NCBI GenBank assembly: GCA_903916135.1
Contig: CAIWVT010000663.1
Span: 1-15,592 of the forward strand
DNA: 15,592 nt
Direction: 5' to 3'
DNA from: an uncultured bacterium
GTDB taxonomy: Bacteria; Bacteroidota; Bacteroidia; Bacteroidales; CAIWKO01
Shown: piece by piece, positions 6,138-12,946 of the stretch
Position numbering within the stretch: position 1 is the first letter of the stretch
Layout of the letters: the number at the start of each line of letters is the position of its first letter
Notes under the pieces: generated by a model
What the model was told of the DNA's origin: nothing
The model's input: only the letters and a program-made list of their open reading frames with translations
Database searches by the model: none
Position numbers and translations under genes: made by a program

Positions 6138-7430
6138 TCACTTCCCTTTCATCAATGCTTCAATTTCTTCCACTTCTATCGGAACATTTTTCAGCAAATC
6201 AATGGGTCCTTTTTCGCTCACCAAGATATCGTTCTCAATCCTGATGCCGATTTCTTCTTCTTTGATATACAATCCCGGCTCGCAACTCAACACCATTCCG
6301 GGTTTCAGCACCACCTGACGTGTGCCCACATCATGCACATCCAAGCCAAGGAAATGCGAATTGCCGTGCATATAATATTTAAAGTACATCGGACTGTCGG
6401 GATTCTGCTCTTTCACATCCTTTGCCGTAAACAGCCCCAGTCCTATCATCTCAGCCTCCATCAGTTTGGTAACATCCTTGTTAATTTGTTCGATAGTCGC
6501 CCCGGGCACTATCAACTGCGTAGCCTTTCTCATAACCCTCAGCACCGCATTATAGCAATCTTTTTGTCGTTTATTAAACTTGCCGTTAATCGGAATCGTG
6601 CGCGTTAAATCTGCAGCATAATTGCCATATTCAGCTCCAAAGTCAAGCAAAATCAAATCTCCGCTTTTCAAGCGTTGGTCGTTCTTGATATAGTGCAACA
6701 CGCAGGCATTCACCCCCGATGCCACGATAGGATAATACGCATGACCCCCCATGCCGTTACTGATAAATTCGTGCGTGATTTCTGCCTCCACTTCGTATTC
6801 CATGATGCCCGGGCGTGTACTTTTCAGCACGCGACGGAAAGCCTTCTCCGTTATATCGCACGCATGTTGCATCATCTCGATTTCTTCAGGTTCTTTACAC
6901 AAGCGAAACTCCGTAAGAAGCGGATTCAACCGCTCGTAATTATGCAATGGAAACTCTTTTTTCAAACTGTTTGCATAACGTAATTCTTTCGAAGCCACCT
7001 CGCATGAAAACCGTGCATTTTCGTATGCATTCAAATAGATATTTTCTGAACGAAGTATCAAATCTTTCACCGTATCCTCAAAAGTGTCCAACCATTTCAC
7101 GGTTTTAACCCCCGATACTTCCTTGGCTTGTTCCAAACTATATTTATGTCCATACCAGGTTACCATACTGTCGTTAGTTTGAACCGTGAAGATGATTTCT
7201 CGCAAAGATTCCGTCGGATGATCGGGACATAAGCACAAAATGCACTTCTCTTGGTCCAAACCTGTCAGATAAAACATGTCTGAGTTTTGTCTGTAGGGAT
7301 GAAACTGGTCACCATTGCGTTGCGATTCGTCATTCGACAAAACAATAGCAACTGAATTGGGTTTTAACTTATTGACCAACTTTTTCCGATTGCGAATGAA
7401 GAGGTCGGCATTGATATTTTTGTAGCGCAT
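6138..7430 (-). CDS. Xaa-Pro aminopeptidase (M24 family, PepP type)
   Basis: A 430-residue cytoplasmic metallopeptidase that removes N-terminal residues preceding proline. The N-terminal half (residues ~1-170) is the AMP_N domain, with FHPYRQNSDMFYLTG typical of PepP; the C-terminal half is the pita-bread M24 catalytic fold. All five dimetal ligands are present by comparison with E. coli PepP: Asp263 (LLDFGAEY), Asp274 (ADLTRT), His359 (HFLGLDVHDVG), Glu384 (CEPGLYI) and Glu399 (RIENDI), plus the active-site histidines His246 (LHY) and His366. It should therefore be active. The length is normal. No signal peptide. The gene is monocistronic as far as can be seen and is divergent from sdhC across a 139-bp gap; I could not find a convincing promoter for it. 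E. coli pepP is the closest named analogue, but Bacteroidota often carry several paralogues, so I leave the symbol empty. Confidence 0.95.
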   Translation of the reverse strand: MRYKNINADLFIRNRKKLVNKLKPNSVAIVLSNDESQRNGDQFHPYRQNSDMFYLTGLDQEKCILCLCPDHPTESLREIIFTVQTNDSMVTWYGHKYSLEQAKEVSGVKTVKWLDTFEDTVKDLILRSENIYLNAYENARFSCEVASKELRYANSLKKEFPLHNYERLNPLLTEFRLCKEPEEIEMMQHACDITEKAFRRVLKSTRPGIMEYEVEAEITHEFISNGMGGHAYYPIVASGVNACVLHYIKNDQRLKSGDLILLDFGAEYGNYAADLTRTIPINGKFNKRQKDCYNAVLRVMRKATQLIVPGATIEQINKDVTKLMEAEMIGLGLFTAKDVKEQNPDSPMYFKYYMHGNSHFLGLDVHDVGTRQVVLKPGMVLSCEPGLYIKEEEIGIRIENDILVSEKGPIDLLKNVPIEVEEIEALMKGK

Positions 7431-7462
7431 AATTGATATATGTTAAATAATTATTTTTTCCC

Positions 7463-7491
7463 TTGTATGTTTAAAATAAAATGTATTTTTG
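7463..7491 (+). promoter_or_regulatory. Candidate promoter of the sdhCAB operon
   Basis: TTG at 7463-7465 and TATTTTTG at 7484-7491 are separated by 18 bp, in keeping with the Bacteroidota -33/-7 arrangement. It predicts an A/T-rich leader of roughly 70 nt before sdhC with no Shine-Dalgarno sequence. A second T-rich candidate ending in TTTG lies at about 7545-7554. Confidence 0.55.
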
Positions 7492-7569
7492 CGTTCGATT
7501 TCACAAAGCATTATCTTTTTAACATCTTTAGCAGTACTTTATTTTATTTTTTTGCAAATTTAAATATTT

Positions 7570-8232
7570 ATGAGCACATTATTACATTATTCTTCAATTA
7601 CAAAAAAGATCGTCATGGGACTCTTCGGCTTATTCTTAGCCATGTTTTTACTAGTCCATCTCACAATCAACCTATTATTACTCTGCAACGACGGCGGCGA
7701 ACTCTTCACGGCAGCCTCTTCGTTTATGGGTACAAATATAGCAATAAAAATATTCGAGTACGTACTTTTTGGAGGGTTTTTTATTCACATCATTGTTGGT
7801 GTCATTATCACCTTAAAAAATTGGGCTTCTCGTCCCGTAGGTTATTTGGTTGCCAACAAATCCCACACCTCCTTCTTCTCCAAATATATGATCTACACAG
7901 GAGCCATCATATTCATATTCCTTATATTGCATTTCATGCACTTTTTCTTCATCAAAATCGGATGGGTGCAAGTGCCTGCCGGATTAGAAAAACACGACTT
8001 CTATAAAATGGCAATCGCTTTATTCACCAACAAATTATATTCATTCGTTTATATGGCATTCTTCATCTTTTTAGGATTCCATTTAAACCACGCCATACAG
8101 TCGGGCTTCCAAACCTTGGGTTTAAACCACAACAAATACAATTGTACTATAAAGAAAGTCAGTCTTATCTATTCCATCTTGGTGGCAGGCGGTTTTTCTT
8201 TAGTACCCATTTATTTCATGTTCTTTTTCTAA
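7570..8232 (+). CDS. sdhC: Succinate dehydrogenase/fumarate reductase cytochrome b558 subunit
   Basis: The 220-residue membrane anchor of complex II. Five hydrophobic segments (about residues 13-38, 62-82, 108-128, 157-177 and 199-219) fit the single-subunit, diheme b558 family (TIGR02046, Bacillus and Wolinella type), which needs no SdhD; none is encoded here. Candidate axial haem ligands lie in successive helices: His30, His73, His121 or His124, and His171 or His174. By family knowledge the two haems carry electrons across the membrane between the quinone site and the iron-sulphur subunit, with menaquinone the usual partner in this phylum. The ATG follows an AT-rich leader without a Shine-Dalgarno site. 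It is the first gene of sdhC-sdhA-sdhB, 53 bp from sdhA. Whether the complex works mainly as dehydrogenase or fumarate reductase cannot be decided from sequence. Confidence 0.95.
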   Translation: MSTLLHYSSITKKIVMGLFGLFLAMFLLVHLTINLLLLCNDGGELFTAASSFMGTNIAIKIFEYVLFGGFFIHIIVGVIITLKNWASRPVGYLVANKSHTSFFSKYMIYTGAIIFIFLILHFMHFFFIKIGWVQVPAGLEKHDFYKMAIALFTNKLYSFVYMAFFIFLGFHLNHAIQSGFQTLGLNHNKYNCTIKKVSLIYSILVAGGFSLVPIYFMFFF

Positions 8233-8285
8233 GTCAAATCAATTTTATTAATTCGTAAATCACCTTACATAATATACCTGCAGCT

Positions 8286-10226
8286 ATGACAACATTAAAT
8301 TCAAATATTCCTCAGGGCAATTTAGCTGATAAATGGACCACTTACAAATCAACCTGTAAGTTAGTTAACCCGTCAAACAAAAGAAAACTCGACATTATCG
8401 TCGTCGGAACCGGGCTTGCCGGTGCTTCCGCTGCCGCTTCCCTTGGCGAACTTGGCTACAATGTAAAAGCCTTTTGCTATCAAGACAGTCCGCGCCGTGC
8501 TCACAGTATTGCTGCTCAAGGCGGTATTAATGCTGCAAAAAACTATCAAAATGATGGCGACAGTGTCTATCGTTTGTTTTACGATACTATCAAAGGTGGC
8601 GATTATCGTTCTCGTGAAGCCAACGTATATCGTCTCGCGGAGGTCAGCAACGGCATCATCGACCAATGCGTGGCGCAAGGCGTTCCCTTTGCCCGCGATT
8701 ATGGCGGATTGTTAGACAATCGTTCCTTCGGTGGTGCTCAGGTATCGCGCACTTTCTACGCTCGCGGACAAACAGGACAACAACTCCTCTTGGGAGCTTA
8801 CAGCACCTTGAGCCGTCAGATAAATAAAGGCACCGTGAAACTCTACAACCGTCGCGACATGCTCGATGTGGTCGTCGTTGACGGAAAAGCCCGCGGCATC
8901 ATCGTTCGCAACTTGGTGACGGGCGAAATCGAAAAACATTTTGGTCATGCTGTCGTATTGGCTACAGGGGGTTATGGCAATGCCTACTTCCTTTCAACCA
9001 ACGCTATGGGCTCCAACGCAACACCTTTGTGGCGTGCCTACAAAAAAGGAGCTTTCTTCTCAAACGCTTGCTTCACTCAGATTCACCCCACCTGCATCCC
9101 CGTCCATGGCGACTTCCAATCCAAACTCACTTTGATGAGCGAAAGCTTGCGCAATGACGGTCGGATTTGGGTGCCTAAAAAACTCGAAGACGTTGCCAAA
9201 CTTCGCAAACGCGACATCAAACCTTCCGACATACCCGAAGAAGACCGCGACTATTATCTCGAACGTCGCTATCCCGCTTTCGGAAATTTAGTCCCCCGCG
9301 ACGTAGCTTCTCGCGCCGCCAAAGAACGTTGCGATGCCGGTTTCGGCGTTAGCCATTCAGGATTGGCTGTCTTCCTCGACTTCAAAGAATCCATCGCACG
9401 TTTAGGAAAAAACGTCATCGAAGAACGCTATGGAAACCTCTTTCAGATGTACGAACAAATCATCAACGAAAATCCCTACGAAACACCCATGATGATTTAT
9501 CCCGCAGTGCATTACACTATGGGCGGCATTTGGGTTGATTATGACTTGATGACCACCATCCCGGGCTTATTTGCCATCGGCGAATGTAACTTCTCCGACC
9601 ATGGCGCCAACCGCCTTGGAGCTTCCGCCCTCATGCAAGGCTTAGCCGACGGATATTTCGTACTTCCCTACACCATCTCCAACTATCTCTCATCCGAAAT
9701 CCACACCAAACGCATCCCCACCGACGCTCCCGAATTTGTGCAAGCCGAAAAAAGCATCAACGAACAACTTGCCAAACTCATGAACATCAAAGGAAAACAA
9801 TCCGTTGACACCATCCACAAAAAATTCGGCAAAATCATGTGGGAATATTGCGGAATGGGCAGAACCGAAGAAGGATTGAAAAAAGGACTATCCCTTGTGC
9901 CCGACATCAAAAAAGAATTTTGGACCGACCTCTTCATTCCGGGCGAGATGAACGAATTTAACCCCGAACTCGAAAAAGCTAGCCGTCTTATTGACTTCAT
10001 TGAACTCGGCGAACTCATGATGCGCGATGCACTCCAACGTCGTGAATCCTGCGGAGGACACTTCCGCGAAGAAATGCAAACCGAAGACGGAGAAGCAAAA
10101 CGCGACGACGAAAACTTCGCTTTCGTTTCAGCTTGGGAATTCAAAGGTGACGACAACGAACCTCAACTTCACAAAGAACAACTCAATTTTGAAGTCGCTA
10201 AACCTTCTCAACGAAGCTACAAATAA
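8286..10226 (+). CDS. sdhA: Succinate dehydrogenase/fumarate reductase flavoprotein subunit
   Basis: The 646-residue catalytic subunit that interconverts succinate and fumarate using covalent FAD. The Rossmann motif DIIVVGTGLAGASAA begins near residue 36. His73 in RRAHSIAAQGGIN is the expected site of covalent FAD attachment. Active-site residues seen by comparison with E. coli: His267 (HPTC), Arg338 (LVPRDVASR), His409 (AVHYTMGG) and Arg443 (GANRLGASAL). LATGGYGN and GLFAIGEC are further FAD-domain signatures. It associates with SdhB on the cytoplasmic face of the membrane through SdhC. Towards the 3' end codon use leans strongly to A and C. A hairpin lies 13 bp after the stop, between this gene and sdhB. 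Confidence 0.98.
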   Translation: MTTLNSNIPQGNLADKWTTYKSTCKLVNPSNKRKLDIIVVGTGLAGASAAASLGELGYNVKAFCYQDSPRRAHSIAAQGGINAAKNYQNDGDSVYRLFYDTIKGGDYRSREANVYRLAEVSNGIIDQCVAQGVPFARDYGGLLDNRSFGGAQVSRTFYARGQTGQQLLLGAYSTLSRQINKGTVKLYNRRDMLDVVVVDGKARGIIVRNLVTGEIEKHFGHAVVLATGGYGNAYFLSTNAMGSNATPLWRAYKKGAFFSNACFTQIHPTCIPVHGDFQSKLTLMSESLRNDGRIWVPKKLEDVAKLRKRDIKPSDIPEEDRDYYLERRYPAFGNLVPRDVASRAAKERCDAGFGVSHSGLAVFLDFKESIARLGKNVIEERYGNLFQMYEQIINENPYETPMMIYPAVHYTMGGIWVDYDLMTTIPGLFAIGECNFSDHGANRLGASALMQGLADGYFVLPYTISNYLSSEIHTKRIPTDAPEFVQAEKSINEQLAKLMNIKGKQSVDTIHKKFGKIMWEYCGMGRTEEGLKKGLSLVPDIKKEFWTDLFIPGEMNEFNPELEKASRLIDFIELGELMMRDALQRRESCGGHFREEMQTEDGEAKRDDENFAFVSAWEFKGDDNEPQLHKEQLNFEVAKPSQRSYK

Positions 10227-10239
10227 ATCGGTCGGAAAC

Positions 10240-10274
10240 GGAAGTTGCAAGGTCAACACCAACCTTCAACTTCC
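10240..10274 (+). other. Long intercistronic hairpin between sdhA and sdhB
   Basis: GGAAGTTG, a bulged C and AAGGT pair with ACCTT and CAACTTCC: 13 bp with one bulge and an 8-base loop. No T-run follows, so it is unlikely to be a full terminator. Such hairpins can protect an upstream message end or mark a processing site, which would let SdhA and SdhB be made at different levels. Confidence 0.65.
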
Positions 10275-10352
10275 ACTTCCACCCAACAAAAGAATATTAA
10301 ATAGAAATCTAAAATCATAAATCATAATTCTCAAATCTTAAATATTCATCCA

Positions 10353-11126
10353 ATGGATTTAACTCTCAAAATTTGGCGTCAAAAAAACTCCTCATCAAAA
10401 GGAAAATTCGAAACCTATAAAGTTAACGACGTTTCGCCCGACAGCTCGTTCTTCGAAATGCTCGACACCCTCAATCAGCAAATCATCGAAAAAGGCAACG
10501 ACCCTGTAGCTTTCGACCACGATTGTCGCGAAGGCATCTGCGGAACCTGTAGCCTATATATCAATGGTCGCCCTCACGGTCCAAAACGTGGCATCACAAC
10601 CTGTCAACTTCACATGCGCTCATTCAAAAATGGCGACACCATCGTCATCGAACCTTGGCGTGCCAAACCTTTTCCTTTAGTAAAAGACCTCATCGTTGAC
10701 CGTTCAGCTCTCGATTTAATCATTCAAGCAGGCGGTTACGTATCCGTAAACACCGGTGGCATCCCTGACGCCAACGCCATTCCCATTCCAAAGATGAATG
10801 CCGACTTGGCTATGGACGCTGCCTCCTGCATCGGCTGTGGTGCTTGCGTAGCCTCATGTGCCAACGCCTCTGCCATGCTCTTTGTTGGCGCCAAGGTATC
10901 CCAACTCGCCCTCTTACCCCAGGGTAAAATCGAAGCTGCCAACCGCGTACAGAAAATGGTTGCCGAAATGGATCACTTAGGATTCGGAAACTGCTCAAAC
11001 ACCTACGCTTGCGAAGCAGAATGTCCCAAAGAGATTAAAGTTACCAACATCGCCCGCATGAATCGTCAATTCATGAAAGCAAAAGTCTGTGCCGAGAAAC
11101 ACGAAGCGGCTTCTTTTGGAGGATAG
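10353..11126 (+). CDS. sdhB: Succinate dehydrogenase/fumarate reductase iron-sulphur subunit
   Basis: A 257-residue electron-transfer subunit of complex II. The plant-ferredoxin-type [2Fe-2S] cluster is bound by Cys58, Cys63, Cys66 and Cys84 (CREGICGTC...TTC). The C-terminal domain supplies Cys159, Cys162, Cys165 with Cys224 for [4Fe-4S], and Cys169, Cys214, Cys220 for [3Fe-4S], assigned by the usual SdhB/FrdB pattern. All ligands are present, so the subunit should be functional. It passes electrons from the flavin in SdhA to the haems or quinone at SdhC. It is the third gene of the operon, 126 bp after sdhA, and a strong terminator closes the operon about 70 bp downstream. No independent promoter is evident in the sdhA-sdhB gap. 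Confidence 0.98.
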   Translation: MDLTLKIWRQKNSSSKGKFETYKVNDVSPDSSFFEMLDTLNQQIIEKGNDPVAFDHDCREGICGTCSLYINGRPHGPKRGITTCQLHMRSFKNGDTIVIEPWRAKPFPLVKDLIVDRSALDLIIQAGGYVSVNTGGIPDANAIPIPKMNADLAMDAASCIGCGACVASCANASAMLFVGAKVSQLALLPQGKIEAANRVQKMVAEMDHLGFGNCSNTYACEAECPKEIKVTNIARMNRQFMKAKVCAEKHEAASFGG

Positions 11127-11141
11127 TTAGAAGTATTTAAA

Positions 11142-11166
11142 GCCCGCCTGAATGACGCAGTCGGGC
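11142..11166. repeat. Hairpin repeat GCCCGCCTG / CAGTCGGGC after sdhB
   Basis: Nine-base arms (one mismatch) around AATGACG. The preceding AGTATTTAA and AGCCCGCC match the end of the repeat after mfd (5069-5085), so this looks like a copy of a dispersed element placed after stop codons. No T-run. Confidence 0.6.
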
Positions 11167-11194
11167 AGGTACTTAGTTATAAAGTTATACATTG

Positions 11195-11225
11195 AAAAGG
11201 CTTGCCAAGATGGCAAGCTTTTTTT
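11195..11225 (+). terminator. Intrinsic terminator of sdhCAB
   Basis: GCTTGCCA (11200-11207) and TGGCAAGC (11211-11218) form a perfect 8-bp stem with loop AGA, followed by seven T. The preceding AAAAG extends the stem into the T-run, so it may also work weakly in reverse. Confidence 0.92.
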
Positions 11226-11436
11226 ATGTAGCGCATTTTGTTTCAAATTTCGGTAAAAGTGTTTTTAGCTCCGGTGAATGAGTCGAAGTGAAAGCATCAC
11301 TAAAGCAACTAATACCTATATGGTATCTGTAATAAACCAATCCAATTCTGAGACTTTTCACATCAAGCATATCACTTGGCAGGCGAAATAAATCTTGGTA
11401 TGTCAAACATATCCCCGTTGGTTTGAGGCTGAAGTA
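11226..11436. other. Gene-free stretch after the sdh terminator
   Basis: About 210 bp with no supported gene. A 60-codon minus-strand frame starting at a TTG (11224-11406) has no recognisable domain and no promoter. No notable repeat or dyad was seen. Confidence 0.5.
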
Positions 11437-11460
11437 CGGCGGCGGTTCCTACCGCTGCCG
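11437..11460. repeat. GC-rich hairpin CGGCGGCGGT-TCCT-ACCGCTGCCG
   Basis: 10-bp stem with one G-T wobble and a 4-base loop: the most stable-looking hairpin in the window. It opens a run of palindromes ending at 11552. No T-run on either side. Confidence 0.75.
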
Positions 11461-11471
11461 CCTCTATCCTT

Positions 11472-11486
11472 TTAGGCTGTGCCTAA
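11472..11486. repeat. Palindrome TTAGGC-TGT-GCCTAA, third copy
   Basis: Six-bp perfect arms, identical in core and loop to the copy at 1506-1520. Confidence 0.75.
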
Positions 11487-11499
11487 TTGCCATCAAGTC

Positions 11500-11552
11500 G
11501 GAGTGCGCCTCCAAGTCGTGCCGCGACTAAAATGAGTATGCCTATTCATTTT
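11500..11552. repeat. Three consecutive small palindromes
   Basis: GGAG-TGCGC-CTCC (11500-11512), AGTCG-TGCCG-CGACT (11514-11528) and AAAATGAGTA-TGCC-TATTCATTTT (11529-11552, one G-T wobble). The arms are unrelated, but each loop begins with TG followed by C. The third is convincing alone; the first two are short. Confidence 0.55.
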
Positions 11553-11574
11553 GCGTCTTAGCGTCTTTGCGCGA
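11551..11574 (+). repeat. Short octamer repeat NN-GCGTCT
   Basis: TTGCGTCT, TAGCGTCT, TTGCGCGA: an 8-bp period with a constant core and a variable leading pair. From memory, strings of this type recur between genes in many bacteria. Confidence 0.5.
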
Positions 11575-11638
11575 ACCCGTTCTCTAAAGCTTCCAACCGC
11601 TGTCGAGATAGTGAAAGCTTCACTTGGAGTTGGTCAAC

Positions 11639-11670
11639 AAAAAAAGCTGCCCACAATGTGAACGGCTTTT
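11639..11670 (-). terminator. Intrinsic terminator of the DUF4476 gene
   Basis: On the minus strand AAAAGC, a mismatch, GTTCAC, loop ATT, GTGGGC, the mismatch partner and GCTTTT fold into a 12-bp stem ending in seven T. Two U-G wobbles pair only in the minus-strand RNA, which fixes the orientation. It starts about 20 bp after the gene's stop codon. Confidence 0.85.
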
Positions 11671-11690
11671 CCTTGAAATGCTTCGGAAGC

Positions 11691-12755
11691 TTATCTGCCC
11701 CCATTAATAAAGGTGTTCAACTCATCAATCGAACTCTCAAACGTGAAAGCATCGTTGAGTTTGAAATAGTTTCCTTGGTCATACACATGGCTGTAAGCAA
11801 ACTTGGCATAGTCCAATTTGCTTGCTTCAAACGAAAACAACGCCATAATTTCGCGCACTTGTGAACAGAAAAGGCAATTGGCTGCCGTTACTTGCTTTGC
11901 AATGGTCAGCTTGCTATCTTCAAATGATTTGGAGGAGATGGATGCTTTAGCTGATTGAAAATCATTAGCATTCATGGGCCAAGGACAACCCACGTTTCCG
12001 CTGTAGCCTTGCATCTGATAATGGTCGCCGCCGCGATGTTCGCCGCCATTGCCTTGTCCATCGCGTCCATCGTTGTCGTGATGTTCGTTATTGCCATAGC
12101 CGTTGGTATGAGTTTCGTTTATGGTTACTCCGCCATTGGTTGACGTGGTTGTGGTGGTGGTTGTGGTGGTTGATGTAACACCTGTGCCGCTCACGCCTGC
12201 ATTCACTTCAGTTCCGCTGGCATTCACATTCACATTCATGTTCACGGCTTGTCCCGTCATGGGATCAACAACCGTCATACTTACACCGCCGCCGTTCATG
12301 TTTGCATTGGTGTTCGTGGTAACTTGATTTGTGGTTACTTGAGTTGTAGTGGTAACAGGTCTTTCTTCCAACAACAGCGGTTGGCTGTATTGTGTGGTAG
12401 TTACAACAGGATTTTCCTGATAACTGTTCATTTGTGCAACCCAATTTCCTTTTTTATCTTGCTTTACAATATAATTGAGGCTCAAAAATTTTCCATCCGC
12501 ATCGCGTGTAAAAAGATTTTTGTCAATTGGAGGGATAGATGCATTGGCGAAAATAACTTTCGCTTTGTAGTTAGCTGCCGTCAAACCGGTAACTTTCACA
12601 CTGGTTTGCGGTGCGTCATTTTGTTTAATCCCGTTAATGATAAGCGTAAACTGTTGCCCATCCATATTAAAGAATGTAACATCTGATGATTGCGCAACAA
12701 TCTTCATCGAAAACGCTGCAATGAGTAAACAAACTAATAGAATTGATTTTTTCAT
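11691..12755 (-). CDS. Secreted DUF4476 domain protein with Thr-rich linker
   Basis: A 354-residue exported protein of unknown function. Residues 1-22 are a signal peptide (MKKSILLVCLLIAAFSMKIV then AQ). Residues ~25-110 form a compact domain (VTFFNMDGQQFTLIINGIKQ), often seen at the front of such proteins. Residues ~115-255 are low-complexity: Thr/Val/Asn-rich, with nine consecutive Thr (196-204), then a Gly/His/Asn/Asp-rich patch. Residues ~257-350 fit DUF4476 (PF14771): CPWPMNANDFQSAKASI, FEDSKLTIAKQ, NCLFCSQVREIM, FEASKLDYAKFAYSHV and NDAFTFESSI. Three cysteines (257, 294, 297) lie outside the signal peptide, which would suit disulphides or metal in the periplasm. No lipobox or T9SS domain is seen. 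It has its own candidate promoter and terminator. The Thr run is encoded by near-repeats of ACC/ACA and could vary in length between strains. Confidence 0.85.
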   Translation of the reverse strand: MKKSILLVCLLIAAFSMKIVAQSSDVTFFNMDGQQFTLIINGIKQNDAPQTSVKVTGLTAANYKAKVIFANASIPPIDKNLFTRDADGKFLSLNYIVKQDKKGNWVAQMNSYQENPVVTTTQYSQPLLLEERPVTTTTQVTTNQVTTNTNANMNGGGVSMTVVDPMTGQAVNMNVNVNASGTEVNAGVSGTGVTSTTTTTTTTTSTNGGVTINETHTNGYGNNEHHDNDGRDGQGNGGEHRGGDHYQMQGYSGNVGCPWPMNANDFQSAKASISSKSFEDSKLTIAKQVTAANCLFCSQVREIMALFSFEASKLDYAKFAYSHVYDQGNYFKLNDAFTFESSIDELNTFINGGR

Positions 12756-12800
12756 GGTTTTAATTTTTATGAGTTAGATTTTGATTTTAATTTCGCTCTG

Positions 12801-12825
12801 CAAAAATAATAATAAAACTTGACAA
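12801..12825 (-). promoter_or_regulatory. Candidate promoter of the DUF4476 gene
   Basis: On the minus strand TATTTTTG (12808-12801) matches the -7 consensus, with a TTG at 12825-12823. The 14-bp spacing is shorter than usual, so the -33 assignment is uncertain. It predicts a leader of about 40 nt. Confidence 0.45.
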
Positions 12826-12885
12826 AACGAGATATTGATGAAAATTTCATAAGCAATTTTTGTGCCAATGAAAAAAAAGTCGAAA

Positions 12886-12901
12886 ATTTCTTCAAAGAAA
12901 T
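12886..12901. promoter_or_regulatory. Operator-like palindrome ATTTCTT-CA-AAGAAAT
   Basis: Perfect 7-bp arms around CA, just upstream of the expected -33 region of the promoter at 12925. The position suits a regulator-binding site; no regulator gene lies in the window. Confidence 0.4.
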
Positions 12902-12924
12902 ATGGTCAATTCAAAAAATACTTG

Positions 12925-12932
12925 TAGGTTTG
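12925..12932 (+). promoter_or_regulatory. -7 element TAGGTTTG for the saccharopine-dehydrogenase-like gene
   Basis: It matches TAnnTTTG and ends 15 nt before the ATG at 12947, the same distance as in mfd. It lies inside the longer frame that begins at 12902, which argues that the true start is 12947. Confidence 0.55.
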
Positions 12933-12946
12933 TAAAAAATATTTCT

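Noticed and set aside
6072..6608. 178-codon plus-strand frame
   Set aside because: It is antisense to the aminopeptidase gene, whose catalytic residues are all intact.
7440..8006. 188-codon plus-strand frame overlapping sdhC
   Set aside because: It is a different frame over the sdhC start; its residues show no domain, while the sdhC frame shows five membrane helices with histidines.
11224..11406. 60-codon minus-strand frame after sdhB, starting at TTG
   Set aside because: No domain, no promoter, overlaps the sdh terminator region, and the frame upstream of it is closed by a stop in the hairpin at 11437-11460. A decayed fragment cannot be ruled out.
12121..12327. Plus-strand valine-rich frame
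   Set aside because: It is the antisense shadow of the Thr-rich linker in the DUF4476 gene.
12902..12946. N-terminal extension of the reductase-like gene from the ATG at 12902
   Set aside because: The 15 extra residues do not resemble the family and a -7 promoter element lies inside them.
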